Source: Lethocerus indicus (lineage: Eukaryota; Arthropoda; Insecta; Hemiptera; Belostomatidae). From it: a stretch of 64,000 nucleotides of DNA. Where the stretch lies: positions 41,670,230 to 41,734,229 of the forward strand of contig JACDQD010000001.1 of NCBI GenBank assembly GCA_019843655.1, in the 5' to 3' direction. How positions within the stretch are numbered: position 1 is the stretch's first letter; every line of letters starts with the position of its first letter. The notes under the pieces are model-generated. The model was not told where the DNA came from. It ran no database searches and saw only the letters and a program-made list of their open reading frames with translations. Positions 40,789-51,253 of the stretch are shown here, piece after piece. Position numbers and translations under genes: made by a program.

Positions 40789-40900
40789 ATTTGTGGGGTC
40801 TGCGAGGGCTGAGAAAACATCTCGCGGAGGATTTTATGCCCCCGCCCGGCTATTAAGATAGGCCGGTTTCGGTTACTCGCCATCCTCAGTAATATAGTGG
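40789..40900 (-). mobile_element. PLE terminal repeat (pLTR), heavily decayed
   Basis: TTTGTGGGGTCTGCGAGGGCTG corresponds to the outer end, and further on AGGCCGGTTTCGGTTACTCG then CCATCCTCAGTAA corresponds to the hammerhead block on the minus strand. Core CTGAGGA still fits CUGANGA, but the GGTC cleavage site has become GGCC and stem I is lost. This is probably the oldest copy in the window. Confidence 0.6.
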
Positions 40901-42597
40901 GGCGTTCGCCCACTCGTACCCTCCCTATAGCGACAGGACCGCCGGGGATTATCGCTGGCCGACGTCCCGTAAGTAATATAAACGACCGACGGATAGCTAC
41001 CGCCGGTGGCTCACCGATAAGATCGGACCGCAGATACTAATAGTACTAATAGTATGAACGAGAAGATTAATACCCGTGTTTTCATAGGTGGGTGGTCTGT
41101 GCGGTCCTACGACGCCGATCACAGATCCAGCAGCTAATTGTAAAAATGTTTACGATCTATCTCAGTATAAATACGAGTGGCGGAGACCAACGCGATATAC
41201 AGTATCTTTTTTATCCCATTATGGTAAAGATTAACAGAGAAGCTTTAAATATTGATAGAAAATAAACAATCGATGTAGGCCAAGTATAGGGCGCACGTAT
41301 CCCACATTGTAATATATTTCTGTTTGAGGTTAATCAAATTAAGTTACCGCCATAAAAATATCGCGTTGTTCTTTTCTTTTCCATTTCGTTTGAAAACTGT
41401 GAAACGTTTCTCCGCGGGGCTGCCACAAATTTTTATTGGAGCGAGCCCGTCCGCCGGCCGCGGTTAGGGGAGGGGCGGGGGTTAAAAACGCGTAAATCCT
41501 CGAGTTCCTGTAGTGCTGTAAATACCGAAATTTTATAACCGTAGCGGGAGTGAGCCTGAGGGGGGGGGGCTCGTTGTTTCTGATTTAGTGTCCGACCCGC
41601 ACACCGAAACCGGGCACCCGACGGTTTTCGGAGGGGACACCTATTTGCCCCGAATTAACTCGGCGCTAATATTGCTAATTTAATCTTAATAGTTCCTATA
41701 TCACTATTATTACCCTGATTAATGATGGCGGTGGCGCTATTCGCGGGCCTCGGGGGACCCCGGCTTTAAAACCTTCGGGGACCTAATTACAACTCTTTCT
41801 ATTCCGAATCCCTTATTGTACGCATCGGTTGGATGACACTTTGTTCAAGCTCCGCAGTATTCCTTCGGACATATATTAAGGCACCGTCTCTGCAGTTTTA
41901 CTGAATGTTTAACTGCGCCGTTACGAAGCGAGAGATATGGTTTCTTCTTATTATTTGTTGTCCAATCCGTTATATTAAACTTTTAAGCGCTCGAAATCGA
42001 ATGGAAATATTAATAAAAATTTAACTTCCGTTTCTCTCGGGCTAGAAAAAGATTTCGCCGTTCAATTCAAACGGGTAGGCAACAGACGAACGTGTATAAA
42101 ATGCCAGTTGTGTCTCAGGTTGAAGAGGTTTAAAGTTCCGCAATGTCGGTCTAGAATTAAACGATCCGGGCCGTTCCAAATTATCGGAGTTATAAAACGA
42201 GGATGAAAACAATTATTTGAAGTCCGAGAATAGCCGGTGCGTAGTGCGGCTTTTTGCGGACGACCGTGAAGGGGTGGGGGGGAGGAGGGTCGCCTCATGT
42301 TTCCGGTCTAACTTTTATGAACCGAACTTTTTCCCGGGGGTGGCCCTCGAAAATTTTATGCAAAGTGGATTTCTTTGAAATTGGACTGGACTCAACCCCC
42401 GTCCAACGCTTTATTTTTGATTGCCCTTTCTTATTAACCCCCAACAAATATTCCCGCTGAGGTAACCTTCTATCGCGGTCAAGCGAATAACAATGGTCGA
42501 TATCCGTTTCGATCATAAATAATTTGAATCTTACACAAAATTTACTGTGGTATTATGAATGGTATAAATAATTGTAACAATAATAGGTTGTTTAATA
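40901..42597. other. unassigned non-coding stretch
   Basis: CpG-rich in several places, with G runs near 41559 and 42275-42290 (G-quadruplex-like). A TATAAATA string occurs at 41166 without other promoter support. Open frames at 42062-42516 overlap on both strands. Confidence 0.5.
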
Positions 42598-42677
42598 TAC
42601 CTGTTTTGTGGTCTGCGAGGGGTTGGAATACTGTAGGTTCGTGATGTTTCTGTCTCCTCTCGCTGGTTTGGTCTTTT

Positions 42678-42714
42678 GCTAGACCGGTTTCGGCTGCTCG
42701 CCATCTTCAGTAGC
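42678..42714 (-). ncRNA. hammerhead ribozyme-like motif in pLTR
   Basis: Minus strand: GCTA, CTGAAGA, TGGCGAGCAGCC, GAAA, CCGGTC, TAGC. Complete core and stems; identical to the 50.2-kb copy over all 37 nt. Confidence 0.7.
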
Positions 42715-42798
42715 GGTGTTAGTCACTGTTACATGTGAAAGTGACAGTGCAGTGAGGATGCCCAAAAAACATCCAAAGTGCTAACAGTGACTAACACC

Positions 42799-42835
42799 GC
42801 TACTGAAGATGGCGAGCAGCCCAAACCGGTCTAGC
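42799..42835 (+). ncRNA. hammerhead ribozyme-like motif with broken core
   Basis: GCTA, CTGAAGA, TGGCGAGCAGCC, CAAA, CCGGTC, TAGC. The conserved GAAA has become CAAA, changing the core guanine known to act in hammerhead cleavage (G12), so this copy should be inactive while its mirror partner is intact. Confidence 0.65.
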
Positions 42836-42881
42836 AAAAGACCAAACCAGCGAGAGGAGACAGAAACATCACGAACCTACA

Positions 42882-44690
42882 ATTATAGGTTGCTTGCACA
42901 CGTGACTGAGATGTAAAGTATCCTCGATTTTTAATGAATAAAAAAATATATTCTATACCTAATTAAGGCAAAACTAGTTTTTAAAACTTTATTCGGATTG
43001 CACGATTTATTCTCGCTCGCCGTTTCGAATTTACTCCCCATTACATAGGTATAAGGTTGACAGATCCTACGACAAAGGGCGAATTCTTAAATGTAGTAAC
43101 GCTTGTTCTAATCCATTTATGACCAAATCAGCTCGAATTATATTTGAGACGGGAGTTGTAGCCGGGACTCTTCCGAATGATCCTCCTCTAGCGGGGGAGG
43201 GGTTACTTTTTTCTTCTATTATTTAATTTTCGTAAGAGCCCATAATTGGAATGCCAGCGCGGGCTGTCCACCGCCGGCTTTTCATCACGGCTAATACATC
43301 AGAATCAAAGGTTCTGATAAAATGCCTCGGGAAAAAAAGTAAAATAAAGAAAAAAAGAAAAAAGCTCTTTGCCCGTCCAATAGCACGGCCATATCGCAGA
43401 CGTCCGTTTAGTGAATTAAGGCTCAGGTGCTCCCCCCACCACCCCTCCAACATCGAATAATTTTTTCGGACAGTTAGAAATTATAATTCGTTCATGAAAA
43501 ATGGAAAAAGCGAAATCTCTGTACATTTATTCGTTATATCGAGCACATATTATCGCTCACATCTGAATACTCTTTACCTACAACTATTTTAATAACATTG
43601 CAAAAACAGGTTTTTTTGGTTTGGCCAGTCGTATTCACTCAAAAACATGCGTGGGCACCTTAAAATACATGAAATTCCACCTAAATATTTTATGGAGGTG
43701 TTCGTATTCTGTATTCAACACCTTTTTGCTAATTATTGAATGATATAAGCGTAAATTATACTATCGAAATATGTTAAATATCTTACGAGTGTGTTAAAAA
43801 CATCGATACTCTATAACAGTATTCATTATGTGAAAGAGAATTAAAAAAAAATAACGACATGTGGATTTAATTATTTCTAATTCACACTGAAAATTCTAAA
43901 AAATCATAAGATTTCTTACTGAAATTCTAAAAATAATAAATTTACTTAGAAGCACAATAATTACAAAAATTAAACACAATTATTACCTTCCAATAAATAA
44001 AATGCGACCAAAATATTTGGGGTTATTCGAATTCTGTTTTCAATATTTTTTGTTGATTATGTGAACGAAATATTTAAAAAAGAACGTAGCCTTAAGTATT
44101 TCTAATTCGCATTCAAATCTCGAAAAAAATTACAGTTTTGGCTATTTCTAGCAAAAAATTATATATTTACGTTAAATGCTATAATTCAAAACTGAAACTA
44201 CTAAAGAAATGAATTCTCAAATGGACAGACCACTCTTCGTCGATTAAGGAATCTGTTTAGAAATAAAAAAAAAAATTTTTAAATAATTTGCCACGTTAAA
44301 TTGTTGAAACGGGTTCGGTATTTGTATGTGGGTCGGTATGACGGCCGAGTTCCCTCAAGACGGTAAATCAAGATGGGCCCTTGATTTGTGGCAATTAGCA
44401 CAATATGGGGCGATACACGTCCCGGGCATTTACCAGCTCCCGGCGACCGCATACGTGAGATCCCAATTCGGAATCCCCGACTGGCCGCTACGCCCACCCT
44501 TCCGCCAACGTGCGCGTTACGAATTTTTCGGCCCTAACCCCCAACGTTCCTCGGGGAAATCATTTAAATTTCGGGCGAAATCAACGTCGCGATGACTGGG
44601 ATTGGGTCGTGAAAATAGACGTAGTTTAACGCCGCCAACGCTTTTTAAACGCGATCATTATTTAAGCGCCCGATCATTGGTAACGGACGG
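42882..44690. other. unassigned non-coding stretch
   Basis: AT-rich at 43440-44290. Frames at 44279-44595 overlap on both strands with no known domain. Confidence 0.5.
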
Positions 44691-44843
44691 TGCAAGTGAC
44701 AGTGGCGGTGCAGTGGGGACGCCCGAAAAACATCCAAAGTGGAAAGTGACTAACACCGCTACTGAAGATGGCGAACAACCGAAACCGGTCTAGCGAAAGA
44801 CCAAACCTGCGAGAGGAGACAGAAACACACGAAATCTACGGTA
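44691..44843 (+). mobile_element. PLE terminal repeat (pLTR), single copy lacking outer end
   Basis: Plus-oriented from GTGCAAGTGACAGTGGCGGT through GACGCCCGAAAAACATCCAA, the hammerhead block and GAGAGGAGACAGAAACACAC to GAAATCTACGGTA. The CCAACCCCTCGCAGACC outer end is missing. The open frame 44602-44793 that ends in it is a translation artefact. Confidence 0.8.
44758..44794 (+). ncRNA. hammerhead ribozyme-like motif in pLTR
   Basis: GCTA, CTGAAGA, TGGCGAACAACC, GAAA, CCGGTC, TAGC. Core and stem I are intact. Stem II is reduced to two G-C pairs because GCC became ACC. Confidence 0.6.
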
Positions 44844-45029
44844 AACCGAATTAGTTGAATCCTGGCCGACCGAAGCTCTACACCCGGCGGTAACTAGTAT
44901 AGATTACGAATTATCACCAACTAAATTCTGGCAGTATCGCCTAATACAGTGGTAAGACTTAATTGTAAAAGCGCGTCGCAAAATAAAATATTATTGCTGC
45001 TAAAATGACAAACGAGTAGCCCACATTGT
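44844..45029. other. spacer between pLTR and R3
   Basis: Nothing recognised. Confidence 0.5.
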
Positions 45030-45215
45030 AGGAATGCTACTGACAATGGCTGAAGGCCGAAATGGCGAGGGCAATTGTTAGAAGACCGTTTATTTGAAAT
45101 GAGAGAACGTAATGCAAATACGCGGAATAGAATTACGGCTCTAATACTAAACCGTTTTAAATGGAGTGCATTGCGGGTGTCACATAATGATTGCGCCGTA
45201 TTCATTTATAACCAA
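45030..45215 (+). repeat. dispersed repeat R3, copy 1 (hammerhead-like signature)
   Basis: Aligns with about 47992-48182 in the same orientation at roughly two-thirds identity. Shared landmarks are GGAATGCTACTGA, AAGGCCGAAAT (AGGCCAAAAT in the other copy), GACCGTTTATT (GCACCGTTTATT) and ATTGCGGGTGTCACATAA then ATTGCGCCG. The start reads GCTA, CTGACAA, TGGCTGAAGGCC, GAAA, TGGC. This is the order of hammerhead parts, but stem III and the cleavage site are missing and the CUGANGA core is altered. Source element unknown. Confidence 0.55.
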
Positions 45216-45814
45216 ATAATCTGCTCCATTCCCGAATCCAAGACGCTGCCGGACTGCGAATTCCTGACACAGCGGAATACGCCGGGGAGACTAACATAAT
45301 TTTAAATATATTTTATTCTTTTAAATAATAATCGAGGTATTATTGAGATTTTATTCCGGACGTTCGTTTTATCTGATAGAGTAATATGCCATTAACAAGG
45401 AAATCACTGAAGACCTTTGAGAGGTGTGGAATAATGGAATACATCTATTTTGGTTTGTGTAATACGCATATGCAACTATATATCATGAGGGAATGTCCAG
45501 TTTCAGCTGACCCGCAGTCAGGTATTCAGTTTAAACAATCGTTGAAAATCGTTGATCACTAAAATAGTTCTACTGTCGAAAGCGAAAAATCTAAATAGGC
45601 ACCTATCATACGGTTGAAGGCTCTAGTTGTACTAATACCGATATGCGTGATATTAATTGGTCGGTATTAAATAACAATGGACGTGCACAAGACTTCCAAA
45701 TTGTTTTAAAATTATGTTCAGTGTCAGTGCGATATGATAACACAAATGTACTTATGAGGGAGAACCCTTCAATTTATGGTAGTCTTACTAGATAAGGAAA
45801 TCATGCGGCAACTT
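45216..45814. other. unassigned non-coding stretch
   Basis: Frame 45075-45299 runs in from R3. The string at 45399-45430 (GGAAATCACTGAAGACCTTT) resembles 50911-50935 (GGAAGTCACTGAAGAGCTTT), possibly another shared repeat. Nothing else recognised. Confidence 0.45.
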
Positions 45815-46106
45815 TCAGGAAGGTGACGCGAGGACCTGTCGAATCAAAGCATCGGCATTATAGGATAGTCTTGTATGGAAAGATTTATATCGGGAAGCTG
45901 CTAATTCACGAACGAACGGTACTATCATATCGGCATAGGTTGTTCCGTTAGAGACACAAGGTTGGGCGTTAACGATTTCACGGAGGATTATCGATTGCAA
46001 AGATTGAATTTTATCGGAGTTCGAAAGTTTGGTGGATCCCCACAAGTCAATTCCGTACGGCCGGCTGTACTATAAGGAAAGTTGTAAACTAATAATTCGT
46101 TCTTGG
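45815..46106 (-). pseudogene. Jockey-like reverse-transcriptase C-terminal fragment, frameshifted
   Basis: The minus-strand frame 45815-46045 starts WGSTKLSNSDKIQSLQSIIL and continues with REIVNAQPCVSN, an IVPFVRELAA block and a SFHTRLSYNADALIRQ block. This is the complete conserved tail of a Jockey-clade polyprotein (LWG, VNAP, VSN, LNIPTV-like, HxRL). Just upstream, 46046-46106 gives KNELLVYNF and PYGIDLW in two different frames, so a frameshift lies near 46062. It is the best-preserved non-LTR piece in the window. The catalytic polymerase motifs are absent, so it is a truncated 3' relic. Confidence 0.8.
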
Positions 46107-46869
46107 CTGTGATCTGTTCTCGGTCTGACACCGGTGTCCATTATTTTCGCAGCAGGGGCCTATCCAAGAGGTTCATCGGCGGGTAACTGGGAAGGGGGAG
46201 ATCCGGTTGCAAAAGAGAAGTGATAAACAGAGGAGGCCACGCCATTCGGGGATTACCCGTCCTCCCCCCCCATTAACCTAATGTTCGCTAATTACCACAA
46301 ATCATAGTTATCTGGATTTATGCCGCTGTCTTAGCGCCGCTATTAATCGGCCGGGCATTCCTCAGGAATCGATCTCGCGTCGGTTCCCAACGCCCGACCA
46401 CTACCTCATCCCAACCTACATTTACAGTTCACTATACTCTGTCTCGGGTAGATAAATGCCGTATTTTTTCATACGGTGATTTTAACGATATCGATATAAT
46501 ACTAGTACAGGAATGATATAAAGCTTAAAAACCGATGCCAATTAACGATTCCTTGAGCCCGCCTGCCGCATGAAAAGGAAATGAAATAGTCCAGTCCTTA
46601 AATATAACCAGACCAAGACAAGGTATTATTTATTCATTCCATTCTCTCTGACTCTGTCTTATGCCGTATATAGCCTCTCGTCATGTCAACGCCTCATGAC
46701 CATACATTTATACAGACAAATTCACGGCTCTCATTTTTTTTTCATTTTATTCCGTGTCACGACTTCAGTTTTTTGAAAATTAAAATTAGTGACAATGCTA
46801 CTTGATAAAATAAATGTATTTTTTTACGGAGAATCCACCCATCCACACAGGAAACTGGAAACGGCAATT
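46107..46869. other. unassigned non-coding stretch
   Basis: No readable coding sequence; the rest of a Jockey reverse transcriptase would be expected here on the minus strand but cannot be seen. Confidence 0.45.
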
Positions 46870-47042
46870 TTCTCTTAAGGAAAGCCGCGCTCGGGAAGCC
46901 GCTGATTCCATGAACGACCGGGACATTCAAATTGGAACGGTGGCGTTAACGATTATTATAGGATAATACGAAGTATTATACGAGTTTCCGTACACCCAGT
47001 TAGGTTTTAAAATACAGTTGTAAATTAATAATTTGTTCGTAG
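46870..47042 (-). pseudogene. second Jockey-like tail, degraded
   Basis: The minus strand at 46981-47040 reads TNKLLIYNCILKPNWVYGNS, the NKLLIYxxILKPxWxYG block that precedes LWG in Jockey-clade elements. The DNA below it (46870-46980: GGGAAGCCGCTGATTCC..., GGCGTTAACGATT...) parallels the 45.9-46.0 kb copy with deletions. It lies about 0.9 kb from that copy in the same orientation, so two insertions or a duplication are possible. Confidence 0.7.
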
Positions 47043-47371
47043 GTAAGTGTTGTAATTACAATGTATGCATCTTTGCATGAGGTACCTCGAAGTATGAGTG
47101 TAATATTCGGAAGTATTAACTAACTGACACTCGCGCATAAACAACCGAAATTTACTTCCCCCACACACGGTCTCGAGCGTTTAATTAATTTTAAAACGTC
47201 GATTTCAAATATTCGTTTCACCTTGTCCCCTTTCCAATTCTCAGGATACCACTCTTCTGAATTTCTGTATCGGTAACGGTAATTCCGAAGAATTACTTTA
47301 TTATAAACCCTCGTGCATAACCTTGCATGCTTGCATTCACTAAGAAATTAATTACGGGATTATTATATAAA
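47043..47371. other. unassigned non-coding stretch
   Basis: Nothing recognised. Confidence 0.5.
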
Positions 47372-47394
47372 TTAATAATTTGTTCGTAAGTAAT
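47372..47394 (-). repeat. tiny third Jockey-like match
   Basis: ATTAATAATTTGTTCGTAAGTAA is almost the same as 47024-47046 and encodes (T)NKLLI on the minus strand. Too short to stand alone. Confidence 0.35.
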
Positions 47395-47991
47395 AGGAGG
47401 TCTAGGAAGCAATTTTCAGTCTCTCCGAACGATCCTTTTATGTTTTTCATTGCGCGATTGGTCCGATTATAAATCCCTCCTCCTCTAATAAAGGCCTTCT
47501 CTATTGCTGACAGCCGACACAATTGCCATTATTTATGCAAATGTAATGCTACGAATTTTAAGCCAAATCCAATGGAGTTGGGGATATTAACGGGGAAGTG
47601 AAATGTCTTGTCAAACCAAGCCGGCGACGGTTTTGGACGTCCCTCAGACCTGTCGCTAATCATATTAATAGTTTTGGTTAGGTTTACGCTCATCCCTATT
47701 CCGGGTTATCAGGCATCGGAAGGATCTTTGTGCGCTAAGACTATAGTCCGCAGTGTCTAACATTTCGAGGTAATTGAAATAAAGTTATTTGCCCCGGGAA
47801 TGAATTATAGTGGCGCCGATTTTATTAAAACTTACAATGTAATAATATATGTATATATACATATATAGGGTGAAGAATTTTCGAACTAGCACGCTCCAAT
47901 CTCAAAATTCGGAACGAATTATATTTCAAACTTTTTGAAAATTCCATTCGGATGCTAACAATTTGCAAAATTGTTAACCACATGTGACTGC
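47395..47991. other. unassigned non-coding stretch
   Basis: Contains a perfect 20-bp AT/GC palindrome at 47846-47865. Nothing else recognised. Confidence 0.5.
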
Positions 47992-48182
47992 GGAATGCTA
48001 CTGATGACGGCGGGAGGCCAAAATAGCGAATTTACACCTTAGAGCACCGTTTATTGAAATATGCGAACGCAACACAATTCACCGAATAAAAGTAAGGCGC
48101 TGATACTAGACCATCATAACACGTGCAGGTATTGCGGGTGTCACATAACCATTGCGCCGCATTCGTTTGTACCCAAATTATT
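47992..48182 (+). repeat. dispersed repeat R3, copy 2 (hammerhead-like signature)
   Basis: Partner of 45030-45215. The start reads GCTA, CTGATGA, CGGCGGGAGGCC, AAAA, TAGC. Here the CTGATGA core is canonical and stem I GCTA/TAGC pairs perfectly, but GAAA has become AAAA and stem III with its cleavage site is absent. No reading frame remains. Confidence 0.55.
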
Positions 48183-50147
48183 CGTCTTAAACACCCACAC
48201 AATTAGCTAGATCGTAGTCCCTAAATTCTGAATTAATGATGTTCCATGCTTTTTTTTAAATTTTTATTCAGCTATAAAGCGGCCCAAGCAATAAATGAAG
48301 TTATGAATTTATAGATGGGAATTATACTTTCCCTTTTGAACGGGCAGGACAAGGTACCGGGAGTAATTATTAAAAGTACAAGGGGTATTATTCGGGGGTA
48401 ATTTTTGTGCTATATCTAATTCATTCCCGGTGAATTCAGGAGGGTACAGCCGTCCGCACCGAGCCCGGCAATTTGCCGCAGTTACTTATTCCGAATCGGG
48501 TCCCTATTTAAGATCCCGTTTACCCTGAACTTAGCTTCCCATTAAAACTTGGCCGGTGGGACTTTGCGACCGCCGTATTTCTGTCGCTTTCCCTTACCCA
48601 GAGCCGACGACTGACCGGTCAAAACAGCGTTATTTACAATGCAAGTAACAGTGCCTAAGTGGCACAAAAGGATTTATTATTATTCCTAACAATGATTTAT
48701 TTCGATTGTGACGTTGTCGATCACCATTTATACGCTGCATCTACATTAACGGCAGGACAATAACGTGTTATCGATTGGAACGATGTTGACATTTTGATTC
48801 CTGTCCACGGTTCATCAAACCCGTTAACGAACCGTGAGCTCAATTGTGGACGCCGAACGCGAGTAAAGGGGTTCTGGAAAATCAGATCTAAACATTATTA
48901 AATCTATAATTAAAAATTATTAAACGTAAACATTAATTATTTAAACATTATGAAATCTATAATGTTATGAATAATGGAAACTCCGACTGGTTCAGAATCA
49001 AACATTGGAATAATTAACTTCTATATTTTTTAAATTTCAGTAATTAAATAGATCACATAGAAAGGCTATCAGATTTAGAAGGCAAATAAAAGCAAGCATA
49101 AACTAAAAGAATGCATATATTGAGCATGCAGAAGAATGAAACTCTTGCACAGAGTCTGTAAATATTCGTAGATTATTTCAAACCTAATTCTCTTTAATAT
49201 TCTGTATGTCTTACATTAAAAAAATAACAATTAAATTAAATTTAGTTCAAATACCTCATTAGTGTAAATGCAATTTTAATTATATTCGTTATGAAAATGT
49301 TTCAGTATTATAATAATGGACTCAACATTTAAATATTTTTGATACTCAACTACTATATATGGCTATACTGATTTCAAGATATCGTTGTCCTATGACGTAG
49401 TCTTAATTTAGTTTAGTAGTTATCTAACATAAAGGTATAATGCTTGCTCAGCTAGTTAAATCAACTTATACACACGGTTATTTACATTAAAGGATCTTAA
49501 CGTGGGGACCTCGAACTCCCCATTGTACAGGGCCATTAACCACCATTTTCTGAGTAATTTTTCGAATTTTTACTGCCGGAGTGAGACTTTAACGGTTTAA
49601 GAAGGCGGAAATATGGCGCCTATTTTCTGCGACCTTAGGGACCGCCGACGGACGCATCCCGAAGGAAGGAATTTTCTTCCCGAAGGGGAACTTAAATTAA
49701 AATTCCGACTGGCTGGAACCGGTCCCTCCGTCCCGTATCTGGCGCGAAATTAAATTTTTCGGTAAAAGTTTTCAAATAAAAGTCGCAGAAAAGGAGAAGA
49801 AGAGTTGTGGCGATGGGGGCACAACTTTGTTTTCTGCTCTCTCGGCCGGCTTAGATTCCTCGGTTTCTAGGGTTCCGCATCATAGATACTGTGCGCTTAT
49901 TCGCCATTATTTCTTTCCCCGGTTTATAATGAGCGTCATTCATTTTGAAAGATTTATCATTCGCTCTATTTGGGCGTATATAGGACTGGAATTAACTAGT
50001 CGCTTTTCTCGATTTTCATTGGCGGTGCGAGCATTCGAATTTATTATCAAAATATGTTTCGTATACTCATTCTTGCAATTCGACGTCTCCACTCGACAAT
50101 TTGGTCTAGAGCTAAATCGGTTTCGGAATACCCGCCCCTTCATTACT
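48183..50147. other. unassigned non-coding stretch
   Basis: At 48891-48971 the string AAACATTATNAAATCTATAAT occurs twice, 63 bp apart. The frame 49827-50216 (129 codons) runs into the pLTR at its end; its first 107 residues are unrecognised and hydrophobic. Confidence 0.5.
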
Positions 50148-50180
50148 GTAGATTTCGTGTTCATCTGTTTGTGGTCTTTT

Positions 50181-50217
50181 GCTAGACCGGTTTCGGCTGC
50201 TCGCCATCTTCAGTAGC
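50181..50217 (-). ncRNA. hammerhead ribozyme-like motif in PLE pLTR
   Basis: Minus strand: GCTA, CTGAAGA, TGGCGAGCAGCC, GAAA, CCGGTC, TAGC. Complete core, 4-bp stem I, 3-bp stem II with five-base loop, and a palindromic stem III ACCGGT. It is the only copy directly attached to PLE coding sequence. Confidence 0.7.
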
Positions 50218-50264
50218 AGTGTTAGTCAAAGAGCCAAGCACTTTGGATGCTTTTTGGGGCATCC

Positions 50265-50558
50265 TCATTGCACTGTCACTGTCACCTGTACCGTGGTGGT
50301 TGTCTGTTTGCGGCGTGTAATTTTGTTTTCATTTATTATACTCCTTCGTTTGTTCTTGAAAATGTCCATGTTGCCTTTTTTGCCTGGGTGTATTAGTTTT
50401 AGGGATCCGTTGATGTTCATTATCTCATGGCTGGAGCGTATAATGCAATTGGCGAAGTTGGATTCGGTTTTATATTTTATTGCTTTCATGCATTCTCTGT
50501 CCTCTATTTTTCGCCCGGTTCGGCCGATGTTTACTACATCGCAGACCACAAAACGTGT
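50265..50558 (-). pseudogene. Penelope-type GIY-YIG endonuclease C-terminal part
   Basis: The frame begins VVCDVVNIGRTGRKIEDREC and goes on to KAIKYKTESNFANCIIRSSH, NGSLKLIHPGKKGNMDI and a basic tail ending in a TTTTVQVTVTVQ run. VxIGRTGRxxxxR, SNFAxHI, HE and LHPGKKG-like LH..KG elements in this order are typical of the GIY-YIG (URI) nuclease that follows the reverse transcriptase in Penelope-like elements. The usual tyrosine of YIG is Asn here and the expected histidine after SNFAN is Cys, so the nuclease is probably dead. The reverse transcriptase is not present in the window. The plus-strand frame 50179-50595 over the same interval is a shadow. Confidence 0.75.
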
Positions 50559-51253
50559 ATTCTATACCCTTTATTACTTTTTTCGAGTCAAATAATTTCA
50601 GGCTGTAGAATTCAATTTTTCAGAAACTATCCATCCCTACGGGGTCAACTTTAGAAGGTGTCGGGTCCAATAAAGAGCGGGCGGTTGGGATTTATGGAGT
50701 GTTGTAGGCGTTGTTTTGGGCGGGGGGGCCGGAAGGTCGGCGGATCGAAATTAGAGCCGGAAGGTCCAACCCACCCATTGTACCGTTCACCTGCATTATC
50801 CTACAAATGGGTGGGGGGTGTCCTGCAACTCCACACACCTACATATACGTCCGATCCCACGGCTCTTCCTTTTTTACGATCGACAAATTCACCTACGCCC
50901 ACCGATAATTAGGAAGTCACTGAAGAGCTTTGAAAACTACAGTGCGGAACGGACGTTCGGAGAAAAAGAAAAATCCGCAAAACAGAAATAGGAATTCGGT
51001 GTTTGTGCAACAGCGTTTGAAAAATAAGGGACTGTTGTACATTAAAATTTTTATCGAAATTGAATTTCATTTATATTGGAGCATTAAGCGTGCTTAGAAC
51101 ATGATAGGTTGGTTTATATGATAGATTACATCTTAGATTACCGATAGCGCTTCCTCCGTTATGTTATATGAAACATTCAGTGGCAAACTTGCCCCGACCT
51201 GTTTAATAGTGCCTGTTTGACATCGATTGAATTATCGTCATATTTTGCGTTGT
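50559..51253. other. unassigned non-coding stretch
   Basis: G-rich at 50700-50820, with short overlapping frames. The string at 50911-50935 resembles 45399-45422. Nothing else recognised. Confidence 0.45.

Larger units (their letters stand above)
42598..42881. mobile_element. PLE pLTR fold-back pair with 99-bp arms
   Basis: The left part (42598-42730) is a minus-oriented pLTR from outer end TACCTGTTTTGTGGTCTGCG to TTAGTCACTGTT. The right part (42731-42881) is plus-oriented from CATGTGAAAGTGACAGTGCA to ACGAACCTACA. Positions 42632-42730 and 42783-42881 are inverted complements over 99 bp with one mismatch I can find, leaving a 52-bp loop. The arms are far more alike than other copies are to each other, so the inversion is recent or has been kept alike by conversion. 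The single mismatch falls in the ribozyme core of the right arm. Confidence 0.85.
50148..50558 (-). mobile_element. Penelope-like element 3' fragment with pLTR
   Basis: Read on the minus strand, this is a 5'-truncated PLE: the end of a GIY-YIG endonuclease frame (50265-50558), a short leader CAAACAGACAACCACCAC, then the pLTR body (AGTGACAGTGCAATGAGGAT to CACGAAATCTAC). The stop codon TGA of the frame lies inside the pLTR (50265-50267). The frame's first bases, TTTTGTGGTCTGCGA, are identical to 15 bp of the pLTR outer end, so the truncation point coincides with pLTR sequence. This copy ties the nine pLTR-like repeats in the window to the Penelope superfamily, whose members are known to carry pLTRs and hammerhead motifs. 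Confidence 0.75.

Noticed and set aside
41165..41175. TATAAATA and similar strings (also near 4059, 12483, 34586, 36435, 56359)
   Set aside because: Expected often in AT-rich DNA; no initiator, downstream element or coding exon supports a promoter.
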